64,000 bases of DNA from Actinoalloteichus caeruleus DSM 43889 (GCF_000429185.2 NZ_AUBJ02000001.1:2480001-2544000); one strand, 5' to 3'. Counted from the first letter of the stretch, positions 19,864-29,066 are shown. The notes: generated from the letters alone by a model not told the origin. Translations and numbers: made by a program.

Positions 19864-20430
19864 ATGAGCGTCGAGACCACCACCGCCGCCCCGCACATCC
19901 ACGCGCCCAAGATCGAGCTCTTCGACACCAGAACCATGACCAACACCGATCCGAAGGGATTCCGCCGCACCGTCGACGAGTACCGGCGCGAGGAGTTCGG
20001 TCTGTACCTCGCCAGGGAGGTGGTGGACCACCACCGCTTCCGCTACCTGGAATCGTGGCTGTTGCCGGAACACCGCATTCGGTTGAGTCGGTGGACGTGG
20101 TGGCCCGGCGAGGAGGCCGACTACGACTTCTACCTCGACGTCGCCGAGATCACCCGTTCCCCGGAGGACCCCGCGCGGTGGCGGACCCGCGACTGCTACC
20201 TCGACATCCTCGTCCGCACCGGACGCGGCGTGGAGGTGGTGGACTCCGACGAGCTCATCGCGGCCGTCCGGGCCGACCTGCTCTCCGCTGACAGCGCGGA
20301 ACGCGCCATGACCGCGGCGCACCACGCCGTCGGCGGCATCGCGGCGCACGGCTACGACGTCACCGCCTGGCTCGCGTCCACCGGCGTCACGATCACCTGG
20401 CGAGAGCCAACCGACTCCGCCGACAGCTGA
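19864..20430 (+). CDS. DUF402 domain protein (first of a tandem pair)
   Basis: 188 aa. The core (YRREEFGLYLAREVVDHHRF, ESWLLPEHRIRLSRWTWWPG, YDFYLDVAEI and DCYLDILVRTGRGVEVVDSDEL) fits the DUF402/FomD-like beta-barrel fold, some members of which hydrolyse nucleoside diphosphates. The conserved D-Y-D-F-Y-L-D acidic run could bind metal. ATG at 19864 is preferred; a CACTAT -10-like hexamer six bases upstream suggests a leaderless mRNA, one base off TANNNT. The gene is paralogous to the next one. Actual substrate is unknown. Confidence 0.65.
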   Translation: MSVETTTAAPHIHAPKIELFDTRTMTNTDPKGFRRTVDEYRREEFGLYLAREVVDHHRFRYLESWLLPEHRIRLSRWTWWPGEEADYDFYLDVAEITRSPEDPARWRTRDCYLDILVRTGRGVEVVDSDELIAAVRADLLSADSAERAMTAAHHAVGGIAAHGYDVTAWLASTGVTITWREPTDSADS

Positions 20431-20563
20431 CGAGGAATTCGTCAACCGCTGTCCGGGTCGTTCTTCCCCGCGATTCGGGAACGGAACGGAGTCACTGATC
20501 GACAATGCCGGATTCGTAACAGAAAGACGATGTTCCCCTCATCACAAAGTGGGGCGAAATGGC

Positions 20564-20569
20564 TACCCT
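20564..20569 (+). promoter_or_regulatory. Leaderless -10 box of the second DUF402-like gene
   Basis: TACCCT followed by 8 nt and GTG at 20578. Confidence 0.5.
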
Positions 20570-20577
20570 CTGAGCTT

Positions 20578-21096
20578 GTGGGCGCCGTTGTCACACCGCA
20601 GTTGATCGATGTGGTCGACACGATCACCTCGGTCCGGAACTACCCGTCCGGAACACGTCACCATCTCACCACCTGTCGGGTCGAGCACTGGGGCTTACGC
20701 ACCGAGAGCGCGACACCCGACGATCCGTTCACCAGCTCCGAGGTCAGCTGGGTCCTGCCCGCCCAGGGCATCAGGATCCAGCGCCGCCGACCCCGGTCGC
20801 GGCACGCCAGAAGCGGACCGACCCTGCTGACGGCCATCAGGGTCACCCACGACCACCGCTCCTGGCGGACCACCGACCTCCTCCTGGGGCTCGCCCTCCA
20901 GGGTCGGCGGACTCCCCGCATCGTGAACTCGGCCGAGTTCGCGGCGGCGGTGACCGGCCGCGTCCTCCGCGCGGCCGACGCCGAACTGGCGCTGCGGACC
21001 GTGCACCGCACGCTGGAGGAGATCAGCGAGTACCACCACGACCTGGGCAGCTGGCTGTTGGGACTCGGCATCACCCGGTCCCTGCCCGGGGGCTGA
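20578..21096 (+). CDS. Diverged DUF402-like paralogue
   Basis: 172 aa. Its layout parallels the upstream DUF402 gene: a TWxxWPG-like strand has become VSWVLPAQGIRIQRRR, the YLD strand TTDLLLGLALQGRR, followed by NSAEFAAAVTGRVLRAADAEL and a matching C-terminal helix (ISEYHHDLGSWLLGLGI versus IAAHGYDVTAWLASTGV). The acidic DxYxD residues of the first copy are largely lost, so this copy may be catalytically dead or bind something else. GTG at 20578 is set by the -10 box eight bases upstream. The upstream 140 bases hold no gene. Confidence 0.55.
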   Translation: MGAVVTPQLIDVVDTITSVRNYPSGTRHHLTTCRVEHWGLRTESATPDDPFTSSEVSWVLPAQGIRIQRRRPRSRHARSGPTLLTAIRVTHDHRSWRTTDLLLGLALQGRRTPRIVNSAEFAAAVTGRVLRAADAELALRTVHRTLEEISEYHHDLGSWLLGLGITRSLPGG

Positions 21097-21223
21097 GCGC
21101 GTCGGGGTCGGCGGTGGGTGCGCCGTTACCGACCCCGACGACCAGCCCGGCCCGCCGGGACCAGCCGGTCCCGGGGGTCGCACACGCCCCGGTTCGAGCA
21201 ACCGCCCCCGTCTGGTCCCCCGA

Positions 21224-22441
21224 CTAGGTCCGGCCGGTCTCGTCCCCGGCCCGCCACCCCACCCGCGCGGCCCACCGGTCGGCCGCTGGCAACCGTTCCG
21301 TGAACCAGGGCTCCTTGCCGGCCGTGTACGCCGCCGCGTCGCGGTCTCGGCCGAACCTCTCGGCCGTCGCGCGCTTGAGGCTGGCGTAGTCCGCCCGCGC
21401 CGCCTCATCCGCCCGCAACCATGCCGGGAACAGCAGCGCGTACCGCCACCCCTCGGTCCCGACGACCCGCACGTGCAGGTTCACCGCGCGTCCCGGGTCC
21501 GCCGAGGTGTGCACGCGCTTGCGCCACTGGTCCGGGTCCGGGTCCCACGGCTGCGGGGCGTCGGAGTCGATGCCCTCGAAACGCGGGAACCCGGCAGCGG
21601 CGAGCGGGGCGGCCAGGGCGTCCGCCGTCGCGAGGTCCGCCACCGTCAGCTGGAGGTCGAGGACGTCCTTCGCCGGCAGGTGGGGAACGGAGGTGGAACC
21701 GACGTGGTCGACGCGCAGCGCGTCGGGCCCGGCCACGCGGCGCACCCGCTCGACGATCCGCGCGGCCTGCGCCGCCCAGTCCGGGTCGTGGTCGACCAGC
21801 ACCGGGGCGGTGGCGTCCCGACCCGAGCGGACCAGTCGCACGTTGCGCTCGAAGGGGACCAGGCGGTCACGCCACAGGGCGTCCACCTCGGCCAGCAACA
21901 CCCGCCGGGACGCCGTGTTGTCCAGCAGGACGTCCGCCGCCGCCCGACGGTCCTCGTCCGTCGCCTGGCTGCCGATGCGACCCCGGGCCTCGGACTCGGT
22001 CATCCCCCGGGTCCGACGCAACCGATCCACCCGGACCCGCTCGGGGGCCATCACCACCACCGCCAGGTGGTACTGGGAACTCATCCCCTTCTCGACCAGG
22101 AGCGGGATGTCGTGGACGACGACCGCGTCCGGGGGAGCGGCCTCGAACGCCGCGGCGGCCAACTCCGCCACCCGGGGGTGCAGGATCGAGTTCAAGCGGG
22201 CCCGCTCCGCCTCGTCCGAGAAGACACGCCGCGCCACCTCCGGGCGGTCCAGGGCCCCCTCCGGGGTCAGCACCCCGACGCCGAACGCGGCGACGACCTC
22301 CCGCAGCCCCTCGCTACCGGGCGCCACCACCCGCCTGGCCAGTTCGTCCGCGTCGACCACGACGGCCCCGTGCTCGGCCAGCCGCCGCGCGACGGTGGAC
22401 TTCCCCGCACCGATGCCCCCGGTCAGTCCGATACGCAGCAC
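21224..22441 (-). CDS. coaE: Dephospho-CoA kinase with C-terminal GrpB domain
   Basis: 405 aa. Residues 1-200 are the kinase: P-loop GLTGGIGAGKS, DADELARRVV, a lid segment RTRGMTESEARGRIGSQ and the C-terminal helix. Residues about 210-405 are a GrpB/nucleotidyltransferase-fold domain (VDHVGSTSVPHLPAKDVLDLQL, then LHVRVVG and PAWLRADEAARADYASLK). This fusion is known in mycobacteria (Rv1631). It phosphorylates dephospho-CoA, the last step of CoA synthesis; the GrpB part is thought to help folding or regulation. The GTG start has GGGAGG upstream. It is downstream of rpsA but separated by a strong terminator. Confidence 0.95.
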   Translation of the reverse strand: MLRIGLTGGIGAGKSTVARRLAEHGAVVVDADELARRVVAPGSEGLREVVAAFGVGVLTPEGALDRPEVARRVFSDEAERARLNSILHPRVAELAAAAFEAAPPDAVVVHDIPLLVEKGMSSQYHLAVVVMAPERVRVDRLRRTRGMTESEARGRIGSQATDEDRRAAADVLLDNTASRRVLLAEVDALWRDRLVPFERNVRLVRSGRDATAPVLVDHDPDWAAQAARIVERVRRVAGPDALRVDHVGSTSVPHLPAKDVLDLQLTVADLATADALAAPLAAAGFPRFEGIDSDAPQPWDPDPDQWRKRVHTSADPGRAVNLHVRVVGTEGWRYALLFPAWLRADEAARADYASLKRATAERFGRDRDAAAYTAGKEPWFTERLPAADRWAARVGWRAGDETGRT

Positions 22442-22460
22442 AGCGACCCCTCCCGAAACG

Positions 22461-22498
22461 CGTCAGAGCCCGCACCTCGGGAGGTGCGGGCTCTGACG
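22461..22498 (-). terminator. 18-bp perfect hairpin after rpsA
   Basis: CGTCAGAGCCCGCACCTC (22461-22478) and its exact complement (22481-22498) form an 18-bp stem closed by a 2-base apex. It lies between the rpsA stop and the coaE start, so it should end most rpsA transcripts; readthrough could still feed coaE. Confidence 0.75.
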
Positions 22499-22546
22499 AC
22501 CGTACTGGCTCACTCAGCGCGGATCAAAGATCCGGGCTGATCGCGC

Positions 22547-24016
22547 TCACGCGCCGCCGGACAGCTTCTCCCGCAGGGCGGCGAGCTGCTCGTCGCTGGC
22601 GAGCGAACCGCTGGAGTCGGTACGCGGGGTGTCGGACGAGTAGCTCTGGTCGCCGACCGGCTCCACGTCCACGCCCTCCTCGGCAGCCTTGGTGACCTGC
22701 TTCTTGTGCTGCTCGTAGCGGCGCTGGGCCTCGGCGTACTGGCCCTCCCACTCCTCGCGCTGCGAGTCGTAGCCCTCCATCCACTCCTGGGTCTCCGGGT
22801 CGAAGCCCTCGGGGTAGATGTAGTTGCCCTCGTTGTCGTACTCGGCGGCCATGCCGTACTGGGTCGGGTCGAACTCCATCTCGGGAGTGAAGCCCTCGTT
22901 GGCCTGCTTCAGCGACAGCGAGATGCGGCGACGCTCGAGGTCGATGTCGATGACCTTGACCATGACCTCGTTGCCGACCTGCACGACCTGCTCCGGCACC
23001 TCGACGTGGCGCTCGGCCAGCTCCGAGATGTGGACCAGACCCTCGATGCCCTCGTCCACCCGGACGAACGCGCCGAAGGGGACCAGCTTGGTGACCTTGC
23101 CGGGCACGATCTGGCCGATGGCGTGCGTCCTGGCGAACTGGCGCCACGGGTCTTCCTGGGTGGCCTTGAGCGACAGCGACACGCGCTCGCGCTCCATGTC
23201 CACGTCGAGCACCTCGACGGTGACCTCCTGGCCCACCTCGACGACCTCGCTCGGGTGGTCGATGTGCTTCCAGGAGAGCTCGGAGACGTGCACCAGACCG
23301 TCCACCCCGCCGAGGTCGACGAAGGCACCGAAGTTGACGATCGAGGAGACGACGCCCTTGCGGACCTGCCCCTTCTGGAGCTGGTTGAGGAACTCGCTCC
23401 GCACCTCGGACTGGGTCTGCTCCAGCCAGGCGCGCCGGGACAGGACCACGTTGTTGCGGTTCTTGTCCAGCTCGATGATCTTCGCCTCGAGCTCGCGGCT
23501 GACGTAGGGCTGGAGGTCCCGGACGCGGCGCATCTCGACGAGGGAGGCGGGGAGGAAGCCCCGGAGGCCGATGTCGAGGATCAGGCCGCCCTTGACGACC
23601 TCGATGACGGTGCCCTTGACCGGCTCGTCCTTCTCCTTGAGCGCCTCGATGGTGCCCCAGGCGCGCTCGTACTGGGCGCGCTTCTTGGACAGGATCAGCC
23701 GACCTTCTTTGTCCTCCTTCTGGAGGACAAGGGCCTCGACGTGGTCACCGACGGTGACCACCTCGGCCGGATCGACGTCGTGCTTGATCGACAGCTCGCG
23801 CGAAGGAATGACGCCTTCGGTCTTGTAGCCGATGTCGAGCAGCACCTCGTCACGATCGACCTTGACGATGGTGCCTTCAACGATGTCGCCATCGTTGAAG
23901 TACTTGATGGTTTCGTCGATGGCCGCGAGGAAGTCCTCCTCCGTCCCGATATCGTTGACGGCAACCTGCTGCTTCGACGAGTTGGCAGCCGGGACAGTGG
24001 TGGTGTCGGTGGACAT
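22547..24016 (-). CDS. rpsA: 30S ribosomal protein S1
   Basis: 489 aa with four S1 RNA-binding domains: DGDIVEGTIVKVDRDEVLLD, PVKGTVIEVVKGGLILDIG, KGVVSSIVNFGAFVDLGGVDG and GKVTKLVPFGAFVRVDEGIEG. An acidic/Gln-rich tail resembles the mycobacterial and streptomycete proteins. It binds mRNA on the 30S subunit and acts in initiation. The ATG at 24014-24016 is the only start before domain 1. In a largely leaderless genome its main role may be on structured, Shine-Dalgarno-led mRNAs. A promoter with a long leader is seen upstream and a strong terminator downstream. Confidence 0.97.
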   Translation of the reverse strand: MSTDTTTVPAANSSKQQVAVNDIGTEEDFLAAIDETIKYFNDGDIVEGTIVKVDRDEVLLDIGYKTEGVIPSRELSIKHDVDPAEVVTVGDHVEALVLQKEDKEGRLILSKKRAQYERAWGTIEALKEKDEPVKGTVIEVVKGGLILDIGLRGFLPASLVEMRRVRDLQPYVSRELEAKIIELDKNRNNVVLSRRAWLEQTQSEVRSEFLNQLQKGQVRKGVVSSIVNFGAFVDLGGVDGLVHVSELSWKHIDHPSEVVEVGQEVTVEVLDVDMERERVSLSLKATQEDPWRQFARTHAIGQIVPGKVTKLVPFGAFVRVDEGIEGLVHISELAERHVEVPEQVVQVGNEVMVKVIDIDLERRRISLSLKQANEGFTPEMEFDPTQYGMAAEYDNEGNYIYPEGFDPETQEWMEGYDSQREEWEGQYAEAQRRYEQHKKQVTKAAEEGVDVEPVGDQSYSSDTPRTDSSGSLASDEQLAALREKLSGGA

Positions 24017-24218
24017 TAGGTAGGTGGCTCCGGTATGGATTCGAGGTAGCGGGCGACTTGCTTCACTTGTCTGCTCTGGACGCCATCGTAGGCCTCCGCG
24101 CGACGGGCCGGTAGCTCGCCACCGATCGGTGGCACGACCCCCGCGGGCCCGGATCCACTCCGGCGTCCACGCGACTCGCGGCCCTGACGGGTGCGGAACA
24201 GTCTGACAACGCAGAGGT

Positions 24219-24248
24219 ATCGTACGCGCCCAGGTGATCCCTGGGCAA
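24219..24248 (-). promoter_or_regulatory. Probable rpsA promoter with an internal inverted repeat
   Basis: On the minus strand TTGCCC (24248-24243), an 18-base spacer and TACGAT (24224-24219) form a good housekeeping promoter, implying a leader of roughly 195 nt. The spacer contains GCCCAGG-n5-CCTGGGC (24228-24246), a perfect 7-bp inverted repeat overlapping the -35, which could be an operator. Confidence 0.55.
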
Positions 24249-24303
24249 ACCCGGATGCGATCCGAAGAAGTTGATCAACGCAGGTAGACGGGTCGGTGGA
24301 CGA

Positions 24304-25191
24304 GTGACGAACAGTCCCCAGCCGGGTGCGGGGTCGCCAGCACCCGGGACGACCGGCGACCCGAGGTTCCGGCACGCGGAGGACACCCTCGGCACCAGCG
24401 GGGTGTCCCGCACCACACCCGGGCCGGCCGCCGCCCGCGCCGCCAGCCGCGCGTGGTGGGACGCCGACGCCGACGACTACCAGCGCGAACACGGAGACTT
24501 CCTCGGGCTGACCGAGTTCCGGTGGGCCCCGGAGGGCGTCACCGAAGGCGACCTCGGGCTCCTCGGCGAGGTGCGAGGAGCCAGCGTCCTGGAGGTCGGC
24601 TGCGGGTCCGCGAGCTGCTCCCGCTGGCTTCGGACGCGGGGCGCCCACCCGGTCGCCATGGACCTTTCCGCCGGCATGTTGCGCCACGCCGCGCTGGGCG
24701 CCGCCGAGTCCGGCGTCGACGTCCCCCTGGTGCTGGCGAGCGCGGACGCGCTCCCGTTCGCCTCGGAGAGCTTCGACCTCGCGTGCTCGGCGTTCGGCGC
24801 GGTCCCGTTCGTCTCCGACCTCGACCGGTTGACCTCCGAGGTTGCCCGGGTCCTCCGGCCCGGCGGACGGTGGGTCTTCGCCGTGACTCACCCGATGCGG
24901 TGGATCTTCCCGGACGATCCCGGCCCCGCGGGCCTGACGGTCCGCCAGTCGTACTTCGACCGGACGCCCTACGTCGAGGTCGACGAGGACGGGGTGCCGA
25001 CCTACGTGGAGTACCACCGGACGATCGGCGACCACGTCCGCGCCCTGGTCGGTGCGGGGCTTCGGCTCGTCGACCTGGTGGAGCCGGAGTGGCCGGCGGG
25101 GCACGACCGGGTGTGGGGGCAGTGGAGCCCGCTGCGCGGTCGGCTGTTCCCGGGCACCGCCATCTTCCGCGCGGAGAAGGCGGACGGCTGA
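24304..25191 (+). CDS. Class I SAM-dependent methyltransferase
   Basis: 295 aa. The SAM-binding motif I is VLEVGCGSASCSRWL, then MDLSAGMLRHA (motif II area) and EVARVLRPGGRWVFAVTHPMRW. The N-terminus (to about residue 45) is disordered, rich in Pro/Gly. It methylates an unidentified small molecule; the AWWDADADDYQREHGDFLG block is common in actinobacterial UbiE-like enzymes. GTG at 24304 is chosen because GGTGGACGA precedes it; the longer TTG-initiated reading at 24271 is less likely. It is divergent from rpsA. Confidence 0.85.
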   Translation: MTNSPQPGAGSPAPGTTGDPRFRHAEDTLGTSGVSRTTPGPAAARAASRAWWDADADDYQREHGDFLGLTEFRWAPEGVTEGDLGLLGEVRGASVLEVGCGSASCSRWLRTRGAHPVAMDLSAGMLRHAALGAAESGVDVPLVLASADALPFASESFDLACSAFGAVPFVSDLDRLTSEVARVLRPGGRWVFAVTHPMRWIFPDDPGPAGLTVRQSYFDRTPYVEVDEDGVPTYVEYHRTIGDHVRALVGAGLRLVDLVEPEWPAGHDRVWGQWSPLRGRLFPGTAIFRAEKADG

Positions 25192-25261
25192 CGGTCGGCG
25201 CCGTCGGGACGGGCTGCCACGCTGGGCCGGTGCCACCCCCGAGCCGCGACAGGAACGAGCG

Positions 25262-26206
25262 ATGACCACCACCCGCAACCTCCTCGCCGAGCAGTCGGCG
25301 CGCTTCGCCCGACTGGACCCCGTGATCCCGGCCCAGCGGGTCGCGCCCGTGGGAGAACCGGTGGTCGCCGCCCTGCCCGACGGCAGGGTGGTCGGGGGCG
25401 TGGTCGCCTTCCACCACCACCCTCCCGGCACCGTGTCCAGCCTGTGGTCGGCCCGGTACTGCCGCGAGCTGACGCCCCTGCTCGGCTCGGTGGGGGCGGA
25501 GGGACTGGCCGAACTCCTCGCCGCGGCCCGCCCGGTACTGGTGGACGGGCTGGCGGCCGAACCGGACTCGGCGGTCGAGGTGATCTGGCCCAGCCGGGAC
25601 GCCGAGGCGACGCGGGTGCTGCTCGACCACGGCTTCGTGCCGCTGAGCGTGCTCGCGATCAGGACCACCGCCGCCCCGTCCCGGCCGGCACCGGTCGACG
25701 ACCGGGTCCGGGTGCGCCGGGGCGGGCCCTCGGACCTGACGGAGGTCCTGGACCTGGCGATGGCGGAGTTGGAGTACTCCGCGCTGGTCGGCGGGACCGT
25801 CCTGCGCCCGGACGCCCGTGACCTGAAGGCGGAGACCCTGCGGACGAGACTGGCGGGGGACCACCCCGTCTGGCTGGCGGAGGTGGACGGACTGGTGATC
25901 GGCCTCGCCGAGGGCGCGTGGAGCCCCGTGGCGGAGGGCAGCCCGGGGTCGACCCGCCTCCCCACCGGCCTCCTCGGGTACGTCAACTGCGTGTCGGTGG
26001 CCTCCGGAGCCCGAGGGCTGGGCGTGGGTCAGCTGTTGATGGCCCGGGCGCACGAGGAGTTCGACACGGCGGGGGCGCGGGCCACCTACCTGTACTACAA
26101 CCCGCCCAACCCGCTCAGCTCGGTGTTCTGGCCACGACAGGGCTACCGGCCGCTCTGGACCATCTGGGAATCCCGTCCCGCCACCGGACTGCGTCACGGC
26201 CCGTGA
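25262..26206 (+). CDS. GNAT family N-acetyltransferase, two-domain
   Basis: 314 aa. The N-terminal half is a degenerate GNAT-like domain; the C-terminal half carries a good GNAT core, with VRRGGPSDLTEVLDLAMAE, VWLAEVDGLVIGLAEG, YVNCVSVASGARGLGVGQLLMARA (acetyl-CoA pyrophosphate loop) and a terminal FWPRQGYRPLWTIWESRP. Such double-GNAT proteins are frequent in actinomycetes. ATG at 25262 follows AGGAAC. It is 70 bases downstream of the methyltransferase on the same strand, so co-transcription is possible. Substrate unknown. Confidence 0.8.
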   Translation: MTTTRNLLAEQSARFARLDPVIPAQRVAPVGEPVVAALPDGRVVGGVVAFHHHPPGTVSSLWSARYCRELTPLLGSVGAEGLAELLAAARPVLVDGLAAEPDSAVEVIWPSRDAEATRVLLDHGFVPLSVLAIRTTAAPSRPAPVDDRVRVRRGGPSDLTEVLDLAMAELEYSALVGGTVLRPDARDLKAETLRTRLAGDHPVWLAEVDGLVIGLAEGAWSPVAEGSPGSTRLPTGLLGYVNCVSVASGARGLGVGQLLMARAHEEFDTAGARATYLYYNPPNPLSSVFWPRQGYRPLWTIWESRPATGLRHGP

Positions 26207-26732
26207 TGACACAGCGTCACTCCGAAATCGGACAATAATAGTTACCACATGGTTATCTCACGAGAGTGACGTTTCCCCCGGATCGAGTTGACCAGCGGTG
26301 GAGACCACGGAACAGCGGCCCCCCAGTCGTCTACCCCGCCAGCCCGCGCATCCCGTGCCCGGCACGACCCCCGACGGCGCACACCCAGCGTGACCTGCGA
26401 CGCGACGCCCCACCTCGCGTCCACTGGCGCCCACCGCCACCGCCGGCGGAACCGCCGAGGCGGCTGGCCGAGGGCGCGGCGCGACCGGGCCGGGGGCCGT
26501 CACCCGGGGCCGCTCCCCGCCCCTGACCCGGCCAGCCCAGTCACCGTTGCGTCGTCGGTCGCATTCCCGGTGTGACATTCGGCCGCCGAACACCCCGCCG
26601 ATCGGGGTAGCCAGCCATTGACTGCTCACTTCGCGCCCCTGTTCACTCCACAGTTGATTGCGCAAGCAACCTGCGGGGGCGAACCTCCCCCCGCGGGTCG
26701 GGTGGTGGTACCTCGGTCGAGGAGGAGACGAG
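26207..26732. other. Intergenic region upstream of the Tat-exported propeller
   Basis: The first 60 bases are comparatively AT-rich (TAATAGTTACCACATGGTTATC) and probably hold regulatory signals. The remainder is GC-rich with no supportable gene, RNA or repeat. Confidence 0.4.
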
Positions 26733-27794
26733 ATGGTGGACAGACGTTCGATGCTCAAGCTCGTGGCGGCGGGCGGAGTGGCCGGCGGCCTGGGGCTGGC
26801 CGGCGCGGGGAGCGCGCTCGCCGGGGGCCACCGCCCCCGACCGGGCAGTGGACGCACCGGCGACATCCTCGCCCTGGTCGAGAAGGGCAGCCACCAGCTG
26901 AGCTTCTTCGACACCGCGAGCGGCGAGCGCCAGACGACGATCGGGCTGCCCGACTACCCGCACGAGATGGTCTCCGACCGGCGCAAGCGTTACGCCTTCA
27001 TCGGCCACTACGGGGTGCGGATGTCCGGCGACGAGGGCCAGGGCGGGAACTCCGTCCTCGTCGTCGACCTCCAACGGCGCCGCCTCGTGCGCACCATCAG
27101 CACGGGATCCCACAACCGCATCCACGGACTGGCCGTCGACCGCCAGGACCGGCTCTTCGTGTTGAGCGAGGGCACGAACACCCTGCTGGTCTTCGACGAC
27201 CCGCTCACCGACACCCGCCCGGCCGCCGTCCTGCCGACCGGGGGCCGCAAGACCCACATGGTCGCGGTGACCCGCGACGGCGAGCGCGCCTTCGCCACCG
27301 GCCTGGAATCGAACTCGGTCTCCGTGGTCCGCCCGTGGGTCGCCTCCGTCGGGCCCCGGGTGGTGGGTGCCGGGGCGCTGCCGGAGGGCTGCTCGCTCAG
27401 CGAGGACGAGCGCACCCTCTACGTGGGTGCCCGGCAGACCCCGGCGGTGCTGGAGTTCGACACCGCCTCGATGCGGCTGCGCCGGTCCTTCCCCATCGAC
27501 GGGGACCCGCTGCGGGTGTACGCGATCAGGAAGAACCGGCTGCTGATCACGGACATCCAGAACAACCAGGTCCACCTGTACACCCGGGACTACCGGCACA
27601 TCGCGTCGATCACGATGCGGGGCATCCCCGCGTCGGCGATCCTCCACCCCGACGAGGACATCGCCCTGATCCCGCAGTTCGAGACGAGCACGGTGAGCAC
27701 CATCGACCTGACCACGAACACCGTGATCGGCGAGTTCGACTGCGGCACGGAGCCGGACGGCTCCGTCCTGCTCGTCGGCGGAAGCCGCCGCTGA
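26733..27794 (+). CDS. Tat-exported YncE-like beta-propeller protein
   Basis: 353 aa. A Tat signal peptide is evident: DRRSMLK, then a hydrophobic AAGGVAGGLGLAGAG run ending at SALAG (about residue 29). The mature part is a seven-bladed propeller with repeated blade ends such as NSVLVVDLQRRRLVRTI, NTLLVFDDPLTDTRPAAVL and VSTIDLTTNTVIGEF. Relatives are secreted or periplasmic scaffolds or binding proteins with no assigned reaction. The ATG has a GGAGGAG Shine-Dalgarno 6 nt upstream. The gene stands alone between two long gene-free stretches. Tat export of a fold without a visible cofactor site is notable but common in this family. Confidence 0.8.
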   Translation: MVDRRSMLKLVAAGGVAGGLGLAGAGSALAGGHRPRPGSGRTGDILALVEKGSHQLSFFDTASGERQTTIGLPDYPHEMVSDRRKRYAFIGHYGVRMSGDEGQGGNSVLVVDLQRRRLVRTISTGSHNRIHGLAVDRQDRLFVLSEGTNTLLVFDDPLTDTRPAAVLPTGGRKTHMVAVTRDGERAFATGLESNSVSVVRPWVASVGPRVVGAGALPEGCSLSEDERTLYVGARQTPAVLEFDTASMRLRRSFPIDGDPLRVYAIRKNRLLITDIQNNQVHLYTRDYRHIASITMRGIPASAILHPDEDIALIPQFETSTVSTIDLTTNTVIGEFDCGTEPDGSVLLVGGSRR

Positions 27795-28663
27795 GAGAGC
27801 CGCCCAGGGGCTCGGCCCAACCCGCCGGGCCGGTCGTCACGGGCCGGCCCGGTCCGCCGCCCGCGCCGAAGGGAGTCGGCCACCGACGGCCATCGACGGC
27901 CGCCGGCACCGACCACCCGGCGGCGGGCGCGTGGCGGTCCTCCCGCCGCCCGGCGCGGTTCGGGCGCGCTGGCGCGTGCCAGGCCAGCCGCGAGCGCCCC
28001 GGAGCCGTGTCCGGCGACCGGGGCGGCGCGTGGCGGGGACGCCCGACCCCGCCACCGCGGTGAACCCGGGGTGGGAACACCGGACCGACGACACCCCCGG
28101 TCGCTCCACGCCGGTGGCTGGGGGCGGGTCAGCGCCCGGGCACCCGGCCCCGACCCGGTCACGGGGGTGGCTCGTCCCGCCGGCACGGCGGATCCTCGTC
28201 CGGCCCGGCTCCCCCGCCACCGGCCTCCACGGAGGGCCGGTACGGCGGAGGCGTTGGCGAACCACGTCCCACCGGCGGAGCCGCGCCCCGCTCGAGGACA
28301 GCGGCGGCACCGCCGTCGCGCCCGGGTGAGGGGGCCACGCCTGCGCGAACGCCCCCGGCCACGCCGCCCAGGGACGCCCCAGGGGGCGGTCGACGCCACC
28401 GACCGGGTCGGCGGTAGGGCCTGGCCCGTCGGGCACGGGGCGTCGCCCCCGGCGGCAGCGCACGGGAGCGCCCGAGGGTGGTCGGGGCACCTCCGTGATG
28501 GCGCCAGCCCACGGCCATCGCGGGGTCCCGACGCCGGACGCGCTCGCCAGCCCGGCCCCGTCCCCCGCGACCGGGCGGTTCCCGCCACCCGCTCGCTCCT
28601 CCGGCACCGCCTCGCGCCGCACCGGGTGGGGATCGACCGCACCCGGCCGGTCCCCACCCCGGC
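27795..28663. other. 869-base gene-free GC-rich region
   Basis: Long open readings exist on both strands, but all are Pro/Arg/Gly-rich translations of GC-rich DNA with no recognisable domain, ribosome site or leaderless -10. I find no RNA gene. It may be decayed sequence. Confidence 0.45.
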
Positions 28664-29053
28664 TCAGAGCTCCTCGTACCTCGCGACCTCGACGAGGTTG
28701 CCGTCCGGATCGCGGAAGTACAGCGAGATCATCGGGCCGAGCGCGCCCTGCCGCGAGACCGGCCCCTCCTCGATCCGCACGTCACAGGCCCACAGGTGGT
28801 CCTTCACCTCGGCGATGGGGGTGGTGGTGATGAGGCAGAGGTCCACCGAACCGGGCAACGGGTAGGTCGCGGACGGCCCGATCTCCTGCGAGGCGGGGTG
28901 CAGGTTGATCCGCTGCACCCCGAACGCCAGGCCCTGGCGCCCCTCCGCGTAGGTGACCGGTTGCATGCCGAGCACGTCGCGGTAGAACGCGACCGTCCGG
29001 TCCATGTCGTTGACGGTCATCACTATGTGATCGAACCGCTCCACCTTGAACAA
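28664..29053 (-). CDS. VOC (glyoxalase/bleomycin-resistance) family protein
   Basis: 129 aa single VOC module pair: DHIVMTVNDMDRTVAFYRDVLGM, INLHPASQEIG and the ending SLYFRDPDGNLVEVARYE. A metal site is plausible with His from FDHIV and Glu from NLVEV. These proteins isomerise, cleave or sequester small molecules; the exact role is unknown. TTG at 29051-29053 is chosen because GGGAGG ends 5 nt upstream. It lies 13 bases after polA on the same strand, so it is likely expressed from polA transcripts. Confidence 0.8.
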   Translation of the reverse strand: MFKVERFDHIVMTVNDMDRTVAFYRDVLGMQPVTYAEGRQGLAFGVQRINLHPASQEIGPSATYPLPGSVDLCLITTTPIAEVKDHLWACDVRIEEGPVSRQGALGPMISLYFRDPDGNLVEVARYEEL

Positions 29054-29066
29054 CGTGACCTCCCGG

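Noticed and set aside
26240-26262. TAGTTACCACATGGTTATC as an operator
   Set aside because: Half-sites match at only four of six positions; no better than chance for a visually selected site.
27837-28622. 261-aa minus-strand ORF in the gene-free region
   Set aside because: Composition typical of antisense or noncoding GC-rich DNA, no domain, no start signals.
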